A program made the position numbers and the translations under genes. A stretch of DNA of 64,000 nucleotides. Source: Pseudonocardia alaniniphila. GTDB taxonomy: Bacteria; Actinomycetota; Actinomycetes; Mycobacteriales; Pseudonocardiaceae. Below, piece after piece: positions 22,593 to 30,193 of the stretch. The stretch covers positions 1-64,000 of the forward strand of contig NZ_JAKXMK010000023.1 in assembly GCF_022524485.1 (NCBI RefSeq), read 5' to 3'. Below the pieces are notes generated by a model. It had not been told where the DNA came from, ran no database searches, and saw only the letters and a list, made by a program, of their open reading frames with translations. Within the stretch, counting starts at the first letter, position 1, and each line of letters opens with the position of its first letter.

Positions 22593-23186
22593 GTGAGCAG
22601 CGGTCGGGTGTTCCTGTTGCGTCATGGAGAGACGGAGTGGTCGCTGTCCGGCCGTCACACGGGCCGCACCGACATCCCGCTGACCGAGCGGGGGCGGGGC
22701 CTGGCGAAGGCAGCGGGCGAGCTCCTGGCGAAGCTGCGCGGCGACGAGCCGCCCGCTCTCGTCCTGACCAGCCCCCGCGCCCGCGCGCGCGACACGGCCG
22801 AGCTGGCCGGTCTGCGCTCCGACGGCGTCGACGAGCGGCTCGCCGAGTGGGACTACGGCGAGTACGAGGGCCTCACCACCGAGGAGATCCGCGAGACCGT
22901 GCCGGGCTGGACGGTCTGGACCCACCCCTGCCCCGGCGGCGAGACGGCCGAACAGGTCGCCCGCCGGGCCGACTCCGTGCTCGCCGACGCCCGGGCGAAG
23001 CTCGACGCCGGTGACGTCGTTCTCGCCGGGCACGGCCACTTCAGCCGGGTTCTCACCAGCCGCTGGATCGAGCTTCCTGCCACCCAGGGCGTCCGGTTCG
23101 AGATGTCGGCGCCCTCGCTGGCCGTGCTGGGCGACGAGCGGGGCGTCCCGCGTCTCGACGGCGTGAACCTGCGACCGCTTACGTGA
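22593..23186 (+). CDS. Histidine phosphatase (phosphoglycerate mutase-like) family protein
   Basis: A 197-residue acid phosphatase of the RHG superfamily: FLLRHGETEWSLSGRHTGRT carries the phospho-accepting His, LTSPRARARDTAEL a substrate Arg, AEWDYGEYEGLTTEEI the acid, and VVLAGHGHFSRVL the second His. The length and the SGRHTGRTDIPLTERG pattern match the group annotated as GpgP/Gpm2-like acid phosphatases, to which M. tuberculosis Rv3214 belongs. The substrate is not certain. Its stop overlaps the acetyltransferase gene by GTGA. Confidence 0.88.
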   Translation: MSSGRVFLLRHGETEWSLSGRHTGRTDIPLTERGRGLAKAAGELLAKLRGDEPPALVLTSPRARARDTAELAGLRSDGVDERLAEWDYGEYEGLTTEEIRETVPGWTVWTHPCPGGETAEQVARRADSVLADARAKLDAGDVVLAGHGHFSRVLTSRWIELPATQGVRFEMSAPSLAVLGDERGVPRLDGVNLRPLT

Positions 23187-23770
23187 GCCCGGCCTCCGCA
23201 GCGGTGATCCGGGAGGTACGCCCCGGTGATATGGCGGCCGTGGTCGAGCTCGTGCACGAGCTCGCCGAGTACGAACGCGAGCCGCAGTCCTGCACGCTGA
23301 CCGAGGAACAGCTCGCCACCGCCCTGTTCGGCCCGGCGCCCGCGCTGTTCGGGCACGTCGCCGAGGTTCCGGCAGGGGCCGACGGGGCAGGGCCCCCGGA
23401 GGTGGTCGGCTTCGCCCTCTGGTTCGTCAACTTCTCCACCTGGCACGGCGTGCACGGCCTCTACCTGGAGGACCTCTTCGTGCGGCCCGCTCACCGCGGC
23501 GGCGGCCTCGGCAGGGCTCTGCTGGCCACGCTGGCCGCGGTCTGCGCCGAACGGGGCTACGCGCGGTTCGAGTGGTCGGTGCTGGACTGGAACGAGCCAT
23601 CGATCGGCTTCTACCGCAGCCTCGGGGCGGTGGCGATGGACGAGTGGACAACGTTCCGGCTCCACGGCGACGCGCTGAGCGCCCTGGCCGCAACGGCGGG
23701 CGGCGCCTCTAGCGCTGCTTCGCGTCAGGCAGGTCCAGACCCATCGACCACTCACGCGAGCGCTCACTGA
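23183..23770 (+). CDS. GNAT-family N-acetyltransferase
   Basis: A 195-residue acetyl-CoA-dependent acyltransferase. The N-terminal part IREVRPGDMAAVVELVHELA and the insertion FALWFVNFSTWHGVHGLYLEDLFV lead into the pyrophosphate loop VRPAHRGGGLGRALLATLA; NEPSIGFYRSLGA follows. This matches the subgroup related to diamine and thialysine acetyltransferases, so an amine substrate is likely. It is translationally coupled to the phosphatase gene. The last 20 residues overlap the convergent membrane-protein gene. Confidence 0.88.
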   Translation: MSPASAAVIREVRPGDMAAVVELVHELAEYEREPQSCTLTEEQLATALFGPAPALFGHVAEVPAGADGAGPPEVVGFALWFVNFSTWHGVHGLYLEDLFVRPAHRGGGLGRALLATLAAVCAERGYARFEWSVLDWNEPSIGFYRSLGAVAMDEWTTFRLHGDALSALAATAGGASSAASRQAGPDPSTTHASAH

Positions 23771-24161
23771 TGAGCAGCATGAACGTGGCGACGACGAACA
23801 CGCCGCAGATGATCCCCAGCACGAGCTGACGCGACGGCCCGATCAGCGAGTAGACCACCGGGAGCAGCAGCAGCTGGGTGACGATGGCAGGCGTGCGCGC
23901 CCACCGGCGCCCCCTCACGAGGCCGACGCCCACGGCCACCAGCGCAGCGCCGATGAGAACGAAGTAGCCGGCCTCACCGAGCACGCTGCCGACACCGACC
24001 CCGGGAGCGAGCGAGCGCACGCCTAGTGCCACCGCGAAGCCGACGGCCACCAGTCCTTGCACCCCGACCAGGACTCCGGCCAGGCGCACCTGCCGCGGCG
24101 GCCCTGCCGCCGGTCGCTCCGCCTCCACGGGCTCGAGGATAGGCGTGGCGACCCGTGTCAC
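23709..24161 (-). CDS. Small integral membrane protein
   Basis: A 150-residue protein with four hydrophobic stretches (about residues 27-48, 62-84, 90-112 and 115-132) and a short charged tail (ISERSREWSMGLDLPDAKQR). It resembles widespread actinobacterial proteins of unknown function; no enzymatic motif is seen. It starts with GTG at 24161 and overlaps the 3' end of the acetyltransferase gene by 62 bp, which is long for a convergent pair. Confidence 0.65.
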   Translation of the reverse strand: MTRVATPILEPVEAERPAAGPPRQVRLAGVLVGVQGLVAVGFAVALGVRSLAPGVGVGSVLGEAGYFVLIGAALVAVGVGLVRGRRWARTPAIVTQLLLLPVVYSLIGPSRQLVLGIICGVFVVATFMLLISERSREWSMGLDLPDAKQR

Positions 24162-24752
24162 GTCCGGCCCCGGCGTCCGGTTGGGAATTTCCCCACCCCA
24201 GCCGCCGTTCTCCCTGGTCTGTGTGGGGTGAACCCGGCCCCGGCGGTACGCCGTCCGGATCGTCCCGCACGCCCAAAGAGTGATTTCGCACCGTGTTCGC
24301 GGCGCTACGGGTCATCGTGCGAGATGTGCAGCTCGTCGCAGCCGGGCGCACTCCGTCACTCACGAGGGTGAGGATTCTCGTCCACTCACCGATGCCTGTG
24401 GACCGTCGAGCCGATAAGGGCTCGCACCTGGGCAAACGTTGCCCCAAGGTTGTCCAGGGACAAGCGAGTGATCGCGAGGATCCTTCTCGCATGGTCCTTC
24501 GGGACCGGGGGTAACCCGGTTCCGGTGGGCGGGACGAAGTCCATAGCTCAAGGTGACGAGTCACGAACGCGGTACGCAACAAGTAACCGATCGTGGCGCA
24601 CTTCGTTGCTATGAGTGGGTGAGAGTGCTCACCTGGGTGGACCTCGGACCTTGAACACCGAGCGCGCTCGTGAAACGATTCACAAGCGCGGAAACACCGT
24701 GACAGACGATCGGCGCGACCCCGATCGCGCAAGTACAAGGAGCCGAGAGACC
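24162..24752. other. Long regulatory region upstream of whiB
   Basis: About 590 bases with no convincing gene. It holds inverted repeats at 24430-24444 (GGGCAA-ACG-TTGCCC) and 24618-24633 (GGTGAG-AGTG-CTCACC), and a CRP-like site at 24669-24684. Such a long 5' region is normal for whiB1-type genes, whose transcription is under several controls. Confidence 0.6.
24669..24684. promoter_or_regulatory. CRP/GlxR-type site upstream of whiB
   Basis: CGTGA-AACGAT-TCACA matches the TGTGA-N6-TCACA consensus at nine of ten fixed positions, centred about 76 bp before the WhiB ATG. The whiB1 gene of M. tuberculosis is known to be controlled by the cAMP receptor protein Rv3676, so a conserved site is plausible. 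Confidence 0.6.
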
Positions 24753-25004
24753 ATGGATTGGCGTCACCGCGCTATCTGCCGCGACGAGGACCCCGAGCTG
24801 TTCTTCCCTGTGGGGACGAGCGGGCCTGCGTTGCTGCAGATCGCCGAGGCCAAGACCGTCTGCCGGCGCTGCCCGGTCGTCACCGAGTGCCTTACGTGGG
24901 CGCTGGAGAGCGGCCAGGACGCAGGCGTCTGGGGCGGCATGAGTGAGGACGAGCGGCGCGCCCTGAAGCGCCGCAACGCGCGTACGCGCGCACGCACCGC
25001 CTGA
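24753..25004 (+). CDS. whiB1: WhiB-family iron-sulfur transcription factor (WhiB1/WblE type)
   Basis: An 83-residue protein with the four iron-sulfur cysteines in AICRDEDPELFF and TVCRRCPVVTECLTWAL (C-x29-CxxC-x5-C), the turn GVWGG, and a basic DNA-binding tail (RRALKRRNARTRARTA). It holds a [4Fe-4S] cluster that reacts with nitric oxide and in its family binds the main sigma factor. The ATG at 24753 has AAGGAG upstream. Position next to the convergent pdtaS copies the whiB1-pdtaS order of mycobacteria, which supports the WhiB1 assignment. Confidence 0.9.
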   Translation: MDWRHRAICRDEDPELFFPVGTSGPALLQIAEAKTVCRRCPVVTECLTWALESGQDAGVWGGMSEDERRALKRRNARTRARTA

Positions 25005-25031
25005 TACACCGCAATACGCAAACCTCCCCCA

Positions 25032-25070
25032 CCGCGGGCCCGAGGCCGGACTGCACCCGGCTCCGGGCCC
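25032..25070 (+). terminator. Hairpin terminator of whiB
   Basis: CCGCGGGCCCG (25032-25042) pairs with CGGGCCCGCGG (25054-25064) and is followed by TCGTTT. It lies between the convergent whiB and pdtaS genes. Confidence 0.7.
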
Positions 25071-25169
25071 GCGGTCGTTTCACCGGGCGCACGCAAGAGC
25101 AGCTCCGGAGGGGGATCGACGGCCCGGGCGGCGACCGCACAACCGGAATCCTCGACCACGACCTGAAGG

Positions 25170-26663
25170 CTAACGCCCCCGCAACGAGAGCCTGATGACG
25201 GCCTCGGTTCCGCCCCCGGCGCGGGGCCGAACCTGCAGTGCCGAGTCGAGTTCGGAGTCGAGCAGAGTCCGCACGATCTGCAGGCCAAGCCCCTTTGACG
25301 AGTCCGGGTCGAACCCCGGCGGGATGCCCCGGCCGTCGTCGGCCACCACCACGTCGAGACCGCCGGCCGACCGATGGGCCGACACCACGACCTCCCCGGC
25401 CCGTCCGGGCTCGAAGGCGTGGGCCAGCGCGTTGTGGACGAGCTCGGTGAGCACCAGCACGAGGGGCGTGGCCAGCGCGGCAGGCAACGTGCCGAAGCTG
25501 CCGTCGCGCCGCACCTTGGCCCGGAACTCCGCGGTGGCGCCGTCACCGATGGCGGGCAGGACCTTGTCGACCAGCTCGTCGAGGTCCACCCGCTCGGCCA
25601 CCGAGACCGAGAGCGACTCGTGTACCAGCGCGATGGAGTTGACACGCCGAACGCTTTCCACGAGCGCCCGGCGGGCCTCCGGAATCGCCGTGCGGCGGGC
25701 CTGCAGACGCAGCAGCGCCGCCACTGTCTGGAGGTTGTTCTTCACCCGGTGGTGGATCTCGCGGATGGTGGCGTCCTTGCTGAGCAACGCCATGTCCCTG
25801 CGACGCAGGTCGGTGACGTCGCGCACGAGCACCAGAGCACCCGCTGCGTCGCCCCGTGGGCGCAGCGGGAGCGCGCGCACGAGCATCACGGCGCCGCGGG
25901 CGTACACCTCCATCCGCAGCGAATGGCGCCCGTCGAGCGCCGCTCCGATGCGGGCGGCCACCTCGGCGGCGTCGAACGGGTCGTGGACGAGCTCCCGCGT
26001 GGCCTGGGTGAGCGACAGCCCGACGAGGTCGCTGGCATGGCCCATGCGGTGGTAGGCCGAGAGCGCGTTGGGGCTCGCGTAGGCCACGAGGCCGTGCGCA
26101 TCGAGGCGGATCAGGCCGTCGCCCGCCCGCGGGCTCGTATCGGCGCCTGCGACGGCCGCCCGCGGCGGGAATGTGCCGTCGGCGACCATCTGGCACAGAT
26201 CCGAGGCGCTGCCCAGGTAAGCGATCTCCAGCGGGCTGGGCACCCGGGGCATGGCGAGGTTCGTGTCGCGGGACAGCACGGCGACCACCGAGCCTGCATG
26301 CCGGACCGGAATGGTCTCGCGGCGCACGGGCACCTCCAGGTGCCAGCGCGGGTTCTCCTCCCGGCAGATCCGGCCCTCGACGACGGCCCGCCGCAGCTGC
26401 GGGTTGTCGGCGGACCGGACGCGCGCGGCGACCACGTCCTCGGGATGCGCGGTGGGCGCGGTGGTGGGGCGGGCCTGGGCCACGCAGAGGAATTCGCTCG
26501 GACCGACGTGCTCTTCCTCACCGTTGAGCGGGACCCAGAGCAGGAAGTCGGCGAATGACATGTCTGCGAGCAGTTGCCATTCGGCGACCACGCGCTGCAG
26601 ATGGTCAACGGCATCGCCGGCCAGCTGGGTGTGCTCCGCGAGCAGCTCGCTGAGGGTGGACAA
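25170..26663 (-). CDS. pdtaS: Sensor histidine kinase of the PdtaS family
   Basis: A 497-residue cytoplasmic kinase: an N-terminal GAF-like domain (residues about 1-150), a PAS domain (about 180-285), then a HisKA_2 domain with the phospho-acceptor in EIHHRVKNNLQTV (His304/305), and an HATPase_c domain (ELVHNALAHAF, DDGRGIPPGF, GLGLQIV). PdtaS phosphorylates the antiterminator PdtaR, which acts on RNA; PdtaR is not in this window. No membrane helices. The neighbour whiB and the nearby sigH/rshA genes match the mycobacterial order. Confidence 0.93.
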   Translation of the reverse strand: MSTLSELLAEHTQLAGDAVDHLQRVVAEWQLLADMSFADFLLWVPLNGEEEHVGPSEFLCVAQARPTTAPTAHPEDVVAARVRSADNPQLRRAVVEGRICREENPRWHLEVPVRRETIPVRHAGSVVAVLSRDTNLAMPRVPSPLEIAYLGSASDLCQMVADGTFPPRAAVAGADTSPRAGDGLIRLDAHGLVAYASPNALSAYHRMGHASDLVGLSLTQATRELVHDPFDAAEVAARIGAALDGRHSLRMEVYARGAVMLVRALPLRPRGDAAGALVLVRDVTDLRRRDMALLSKDATIREIHHRVKNNLQTVAALLRLQARRTAIPEARRALVESVRRVNSIALVHESLSVSVAERVDLDELVDKVLPAIGDGATAEFRAKVRRDGSFGTLPAALATPLVLVLTELVHNALAHAFEPGRAGEVVVSAHRSAGGLDVVVADDGRGIPPGFDPDSSKGLGLQIVRTLLDSELDSALQVRPRAGGGTEAVIRLSLRGR

Positions 26664-26787
26664 CTAGAGACCCCTCCCGGTCAGGGCGCCACGCCCCACG
26701 GACTTCCTTCCAGTCAAGCACGTGGAAGACTCGAGGGACCTTCGGTACGACGAACCGATCGCGAAGAACGAGTCAGGGGGAGGGAAC

Positions 26788-26862
26788 ATGTCGAAGCGCG
26801 CACGCAAGCGTCGCGACCGCAAGAAGAGCGCGGCCAGCCACGGCAAGCGGCCCAACACCTGA
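26788..26862 (+). CDS. 50S ribosomal protein bL37
   Basis: A 24-residue, very basic peptide starting MSKRARKRRDRKKSAASH and ending GKRPNT. It matches the small actinobacterial ribosomal protein bL37 first seen in mycobacterial ribosome structures (recalled from memory). The ribosome site GGGGGAGGG lies just before the ATG at 26788. It sits alone between pdtaS and rshA, and a hairpin terminator follows 23 nt later. Genes this short are usually missed in annotation. Confidence 0.88.
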   Translation: MSKRARKRRDRKKSAASHGKRPNT

Positions 26863-26884
26863 TCCATCTGCAGGTGATCGTGAA

Positions 26885-26918
26885 GAAGGCGCCGGCGGCC
26901 GATGGCCCCGGCGCCTTC
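26885..26918. terminator. Bidirectional terminator between bL37 and rshA
   Basis: GAAGGCGCCGG (26885-26895) pairs with CCGGCGCCTTC (26908-26918) around a 12-nt loop. It lies between two convergent genes and can serve both. Confidence 0.65.
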
Positions 26919-26937
26919 GCGCTACCGCCCTATCCGT

Positions 26938-27282
26938 TCAACCACGCTGTTCGATGCGGGTGGCACGCACCTCGACGGTGGTCGTGGTGGCGCCGTCCGG
27001 CCCCGCCTCCACGGTGACGTCCGCCTGCTCGAGCACCGCCACCCTGATCTGGCGTCGCAACCGGTTCTTCAGCTCGGCGGGGGCGTGCTCACCCCCACAT
27101 TTCGTGGCGAGCAGCTTCTTCAGCTTGTCGTCGATGCCGTACTCGGCCAGGCACGGCCCGCATTCGTCCAGGTGCTGCGCGAGCAACGCTCTGCGCGCCT
27201 GGTCGCACTCGTGGTCGAGGAACAGCCAGACCTCGGCGAGTACCTCGGAGCAGTCGGTGTCATGGTGGTTCCCGCAGCTCAT
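26938..27282 (-). CDS. rshA: Zinc-containing anti-sigma factor of SigH (RshA/RsrA family)
   Basis: A 114-residue redox-sensing protein. The ZAS motif is HLDECGPC (His37, Cys41, Cys44), with an earlier Cys11 that completes the zinc site as in RsrA. Oxidation forms a disulfide, ejects zinc and frees the sigma factor. The C-terminal 40 residues (VTVEAGPDGATTTTVEVRA) are not typical of RsrA and may be extra. The ATG at 27282 overlaps the sigH stop as ATGA, so the two proteins are made together. Confidence 0.9.
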   Translation of the reverse strand: MSCGNHHDTDCSEVLAEVWLFLDHECDQARRALLAQHLDECGPCLAEYGIDDKLKKLLATKCGGEHAPAELKNRLRRQIRVAVLEQADVTVEAGPDGATTTTVEVRATRIEQRG

Positions 27283-27935
27283 TTGGAGACCTCCTCCGGC
27301 TGTCCCCGCAGGAACCCGCGGTCGCGGGCGGTATCGGTGAGCATGTCGCGAAGCTGGCGCCTGCCCCGGTGCAACCGGGACATCACGGTACCGATGGGGG
27401 TGCCCATGATGTCAGCGATCTCCTTGTATGCGAAGCCCTCGACGTCAGCGAGGTACACCGCCATTCGGAAGTCGTCCGGCAACTGCTGCAGAGCCACCTT
27501 GACGTCGTTGTCGGGGAGCCGGTCCAGCGCTTCCATCTCGGCCGAGGGCAGGCCCTGGGACGTGTGCTCCCCGGCCTGCGCGATCTGCCAGTCGCTGATC
27601 TCGTCGGTGGCCGACTGCACGGGCTGGCGCTGCCGCTTGCGGTACCCGTTGATGTAGGTGTTGGTGAGGATCCGGTACAACCAGGCCTTGAGATTCGTTC
27701 CGGCCCGGAACGTCCGGAATGCGGAGTAGGCCTTGAGATAGGTCTCCTGCACCAGATCCTCGGCGTCGGCCGGGTTACGCGTCATCCGTAGGGCGGCGCC
27801 GTAAAGCTGGTCGATCAGGGGCATCGCATCGCGCTCGAAGCGAGCAGCCCGCTCCTCGGCGGACTCCTCCTGCTCGTGCTCGACGTCTTGACCTGCGGTG
27901 ATCTCCGCTTCGGCCGCCTGTTCGGTGCGTGGCAC
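27279..27935 (-). CDS. sigH: ECF RNA polymerase sigma factor SigH/SigR
   Basis: A 218-residue group IV sigma factor. Region 2 is ALRMTRNPADAEDLVQETYLKAYSAF and NLKAWLYRILTNTYINGYRK; region 4 is QQLPDDFRMAVYLADVEGFAYKEIADIM and GTVMSRLHRGRRQLR. These match mycobacterial SigH closely; it drives the thiol-oxidative and heat stress response (thioredoxin genes, proteases). The GTG at 27935 is chosen because AGGAG precedes it and the protein then has the family length; the frame is open for another 57 residues. A SigR/SigH-type promoter lies upstream, giving positive autoregulation. Confidence 0.93.
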   Translation of the reverse strand: MPRTEQAAEAEITAGQDVEHEQEESAEERAARFERDAMPLIDQLYGAALRMTRNPADAEDLVQETYLKAYSAFRTFRAGTNLKAWLYRILTNTYINGYRKRQRQPVQSATDEISDWQIAQAGEHTSQGLPSAEMEALDRLPDNDVKVALQQLPDDFRMAVYLADVEGFAYKEIADIMGTPIGTVMSRLHRGRRQLRDMLTDTARDRGFLRGQPEEVSK

Positions 27936-28115
27936 CCTGCTCCTCTCCCGCCGGGTCGCACGATCTGCGACCTCCAGGCCGGCCACCACTTGGCCGCCCT
28001 GCTGACGGATCGAGCTTACGCCGCCGAGCGCCACCTCGAAGGCCGGACGCACCCGGCCGTCGCGGCGCGGCGCGATTTTCGGCGCGTCCATCACTGCCTG
28101 ATTCACCCCCTTGTC

Positions 28116-28141
28116 AACATCCGTCTCCGCCGCTCGATTCC
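28116..28141 (-). promoter_or_regulatory. SigR/SigH-type promoter of sigH
   Basis: On the minus strand GGAAT (28141-28137) is followed after exactly 18 nt by GTT (28118-28116), the consensus of SigR/SigH promoters. It is about 180 nt before the sigH start codon, leaving a long leader. It overlaps the upstream region of the divergent ybaK gene. Confidence 0.75.
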
Positions 28142-28149
28142 CTTCTCGC

Positions 28150-28155
28150 TATCGT
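28150..28155 (+). promoter_or_regulatory. Predicted -10 box of a leaderless promoter (ybaK)
   Basis: TATCGT ends 6 nt before the GTG at 28162. The divergent sigH promoter's -35 element is only 9 bp away, so the two promoters probably affect each other. Confidence 0.55.
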
Positions 28156-28161
28156 GCGGGG

Positions 28162-28638
28162 GTGGCAGGTAGGGGAACGCAGGCGACCGCGTTGCTCACG
28201 AAGCAGGCCGTCTCGCATCAGCTGCACAGCTACACCCACGGAAGCGGTCAGGCCTACGGGCCAGAGGCCGCGGAGATGCTGGGGCTGGACCCAGCGAGGG
28301 TGTTCAAGACTCTGGTCGCCGACGTCGACGGTGCGCTGACCGTCGGAATCGTCCCCGTGCTGACGACGCTCGATCTCAAGGCGCTCGCGGCCGCGGTGGG
28401 CGGTAAGCGGGCGAAGATGGCCGACGTCGCCCTCGCCGAGCGGGCCACCGGTTACGTGGCGGGCGGGATCTCCCCGCTGGGCCAGCGCAAGCGCCTGCCG
28501 ACCGTGCTGGACTCGTCCGCGGAGGAGCTGGAGACGCTCTTCTGCAGCGCCGGGCGCCGCGGGCTGGAGGTGGAGCTCGCACCAGGCGACCTCGCGCGGC
28601 TCACCGGCGCTCGCTTCGCGCCGATCGCGGCTTCGTAG
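28162..28638 (+). CDS. ybaK: YbaK-type Cys-tRNA(Pro) deacylase
   Basis: A 158-residue trans-editing enzyme that hydrolyses mischarged Cys-tRNA(Pro). Family motifs: YTHGSGQAYGPEAAEMLGLD, VFKTLVADVDG with the catalytic Lys, LKALAAAVGGKRAKMADV, and TGYVAGGISPLGQRKRLPTV. The GTG at 28162 starts VAGRGTQATALLTKQ, the normal N-terminus. The stop codon directly abuts that of the convergent hydrolase gene (28638/28639), with no room for a separate terminator. Confidence 0.92.
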   Translation: MAGRGTQATALLTKQAVSHQLHSYTHGSGQAYGPEAAEMLGLDPARVFKTLVADVDGALTVGIVPVLTTLDLKALAAAVGGKRAKMADVALAERATGYVAGGISPLGQRKRLPTVLDSSAEELETLFCSAGRRGLEVELAPGDLARLTGARFAPIAAS

Positions 28639-29292
28639 CTACCCGGCCACCGGCACGGCCCCGAACCGCTGCGCGAGCCAGCCCGCCACAGCCGCCCGCA
28701 GTCCGGGCATGTCGCTGCGCAGGCTGTGGTTGCCGCGCAGCATCACCACCTCCCGCCCGGGAGCGGGGTCGGGACGGCCGAACGGGTCGCTCTCCCCCTG
28801 CACCACCAGCACCGGGACGGTCGGCGCTGCCAGCTCGTGGAGCCGGTCCTTCTCCGGCTTTCCCGGCGGGTGGACGGGAAACGCGAGACACAGCACACCG
28901 GCAGCAGCGCCTTCCGTGGCCGTCCGGCACGCCACGCGGGCCCCGGAGCTGCGGCCCCCGAACAGCAGCGGCAGCCGCGGATCGGTGTCGGCCCTGACCT
29001 GCTCCACCACCGCCAGCCAGGCCGTGTCGAGCTGGGCCGCGGGAGCGGGCGCCCGGCGCCCGGCAACGCGGTAGGGCTGCTCCACCAGCACGACGTGCAT
29101 CCCGGCCGCGACGGCGACGCCTGCCCCGGCGACCAGGTCGGGCGCGCCCACCCCGCCACCCGCGCCGTGCCCGAGCAGCAGCACGCCCCGCGCTTCGCCG
29201 TCGGCGTCGTGGCGGGTGATCCGGGCCGGACCGTGGGGCGTGGCGATCTCGGCGATCACGCCCGATGGTCCGGCTCGTTCCGGAGCGGTCAC
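28639..29292 (-). CDS. Alpha/beta hydrolase (TEX30/KANL3-like dienelactone hydrolase family)
   Basis: A 217-residue soluble hydrolase. The oxyanion region is LLLGHGAGGGVGAPD, the nucleophile is in FGGRSSGARVA (GxSxG), the acid probably Asp in VVQGESDPFGRPD, and the His in GNHSLR. The small, lid-less fold matches the TEX30-like group, whose substrates are unknown. GTG at 29292 overlaps the stop of the SRAP gene as GTGA, so the two are translationally coupled. Confidence 0.85.
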   Translation of the reverse strand: MTAPERAGPSGVIAEIATPHGPARITRHDADGEARGVLLLGHGAGGGVGAPDLVAGAGVAVAAGMHVVLVEQPYRVAGRRAPAPAAQLDTAWLAVVEQVRADTDPRLPLLFGGRSSGARVACRTATEGAAAGVLCLAFPVHPPGKPEKDRLHELAAPTVPVLVVQGESDPFGRPDPAPGREVVMLRGNHSLRSDMPGLRAAVAGWLAQRFGAVPVAG

Positions 29293-30083
29293 TTCGGGTT
29301 CGGCCCGGCCAGCAGGTCGAGCTGCAGCGGCTCGCGGACGTCCTCGGCGGCGAGTGGGGCCAGCAGCTCCGGCCCGTTGTTGCGCACGCTGTTGACCCGC
29401 GGGGACACCGGTCGAAGCTCGAGTGCCGCCACGAGCTCCGGTGACGGCGGAGCGAGCAGGGCAGCCACCCTCTCGTCGTCGGCACCGGCGTCCGGGTCGA
29501 GCCAGGCGTCCCACGCCGACCGCGGGAGCACCAGCGGCATCCGATCGTGCACCTGCGTGAGCGGGCCGACCGCATCGGTGGTGAGGACCGCGGCCGTGAC
29601 CAGCCCGTTCGGGTACTCGTTCTCGGGGTCGTCCTTCGGCTTCCAGTACTCCCAGAGCCCGGCCATCGCGAGCGAGCTCCCGTCGGAGTAGTGGGTGTAG
29701 TAGGGCTGCTTGTGCTCCGGCCCGCGCTGCCACTCGAACCAGCCGTCGGCCGGGATCAGGCAACGCCGCGAGTTGAGCGCCCGGCGGAACGCGGGCTTCG
29801 TGGCCGCCGACTCCGACCGCGCGTTGATCATGCGAGCGCCGGACTTCGGGTCCTTGGACCAGGACGGCACGAGCCCCCAGCGCAGCATGCGCAGCGTGCG
29901 CTCGGTGGTGTCAGGGTCGGGCGTGCCCTCCTCGTCACGCGGGTGCCGCTCCACCACCGTGATGATCTGCTTGGTAGGCGCCACGTTGTAGTCCACCTTC
30001 GCCGCTCCGTCGGTGGCGTCGACGGCACGGAACTCGTCGGCGAGGTCGGCGGGGGCCTTGATCGATGCGTAACGACCGCACAT
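29289..30083 (-). CDS. SOS response-associated peptidase (SRAP/YedK/HMCES family)
   Basis: A 264-residue DNA repair protein. Met is removed to leave the catalytic Cys2 (MCGRYAS), which forms a covalent link with abasic sites in single-stranded DNA. Other family residues: YNVAPTK, MRWGLVPSW-type stretch MLRWGLVPSWSKDPKSG, INARSESAATKPAFR, DGWFEW with the active Glu, and VHDRMP with the His. Its C-terminus PRVNSVRNNGPELL is also typical. It is divergent from aroA, as its homologue Rv3226c is in M. tuberculosis. Confidence 0.92.
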   Translation of the reverse strand: MCGRYASIKAPADLADEFRAVDATDGAAKVDYNVAPTKQIITVVERHPRDEEGTPDPDTTERTLRMLRWGLVPSWSKDPKSGARMINARSESAATKPAFRRALNSRRCLIPADGWFEWQRGPEHKQPYYTHYSDGSSLAMAGLWEYWKPKDDPENEYPNGLVTAAVLTTDAVGPLTQVHDRMPLVLPRSAWDAWLDPDAGADDERVAALLAPPSPELVAALELRPVSPRVNSVRNNGPELLAPLAAEDVREPLQLDLLAGPNPK

Positions 30084-30193
30084 GTCCCCATCGTCCCACC
30101 GTCGGCGGCCACAGCGCCGCACGGCGCACGTCCGCACGGCGCTCGGCGGCCTCCTGACCGGCGCCGTGGGCGGGATGCGGAATCATTGCGGGG

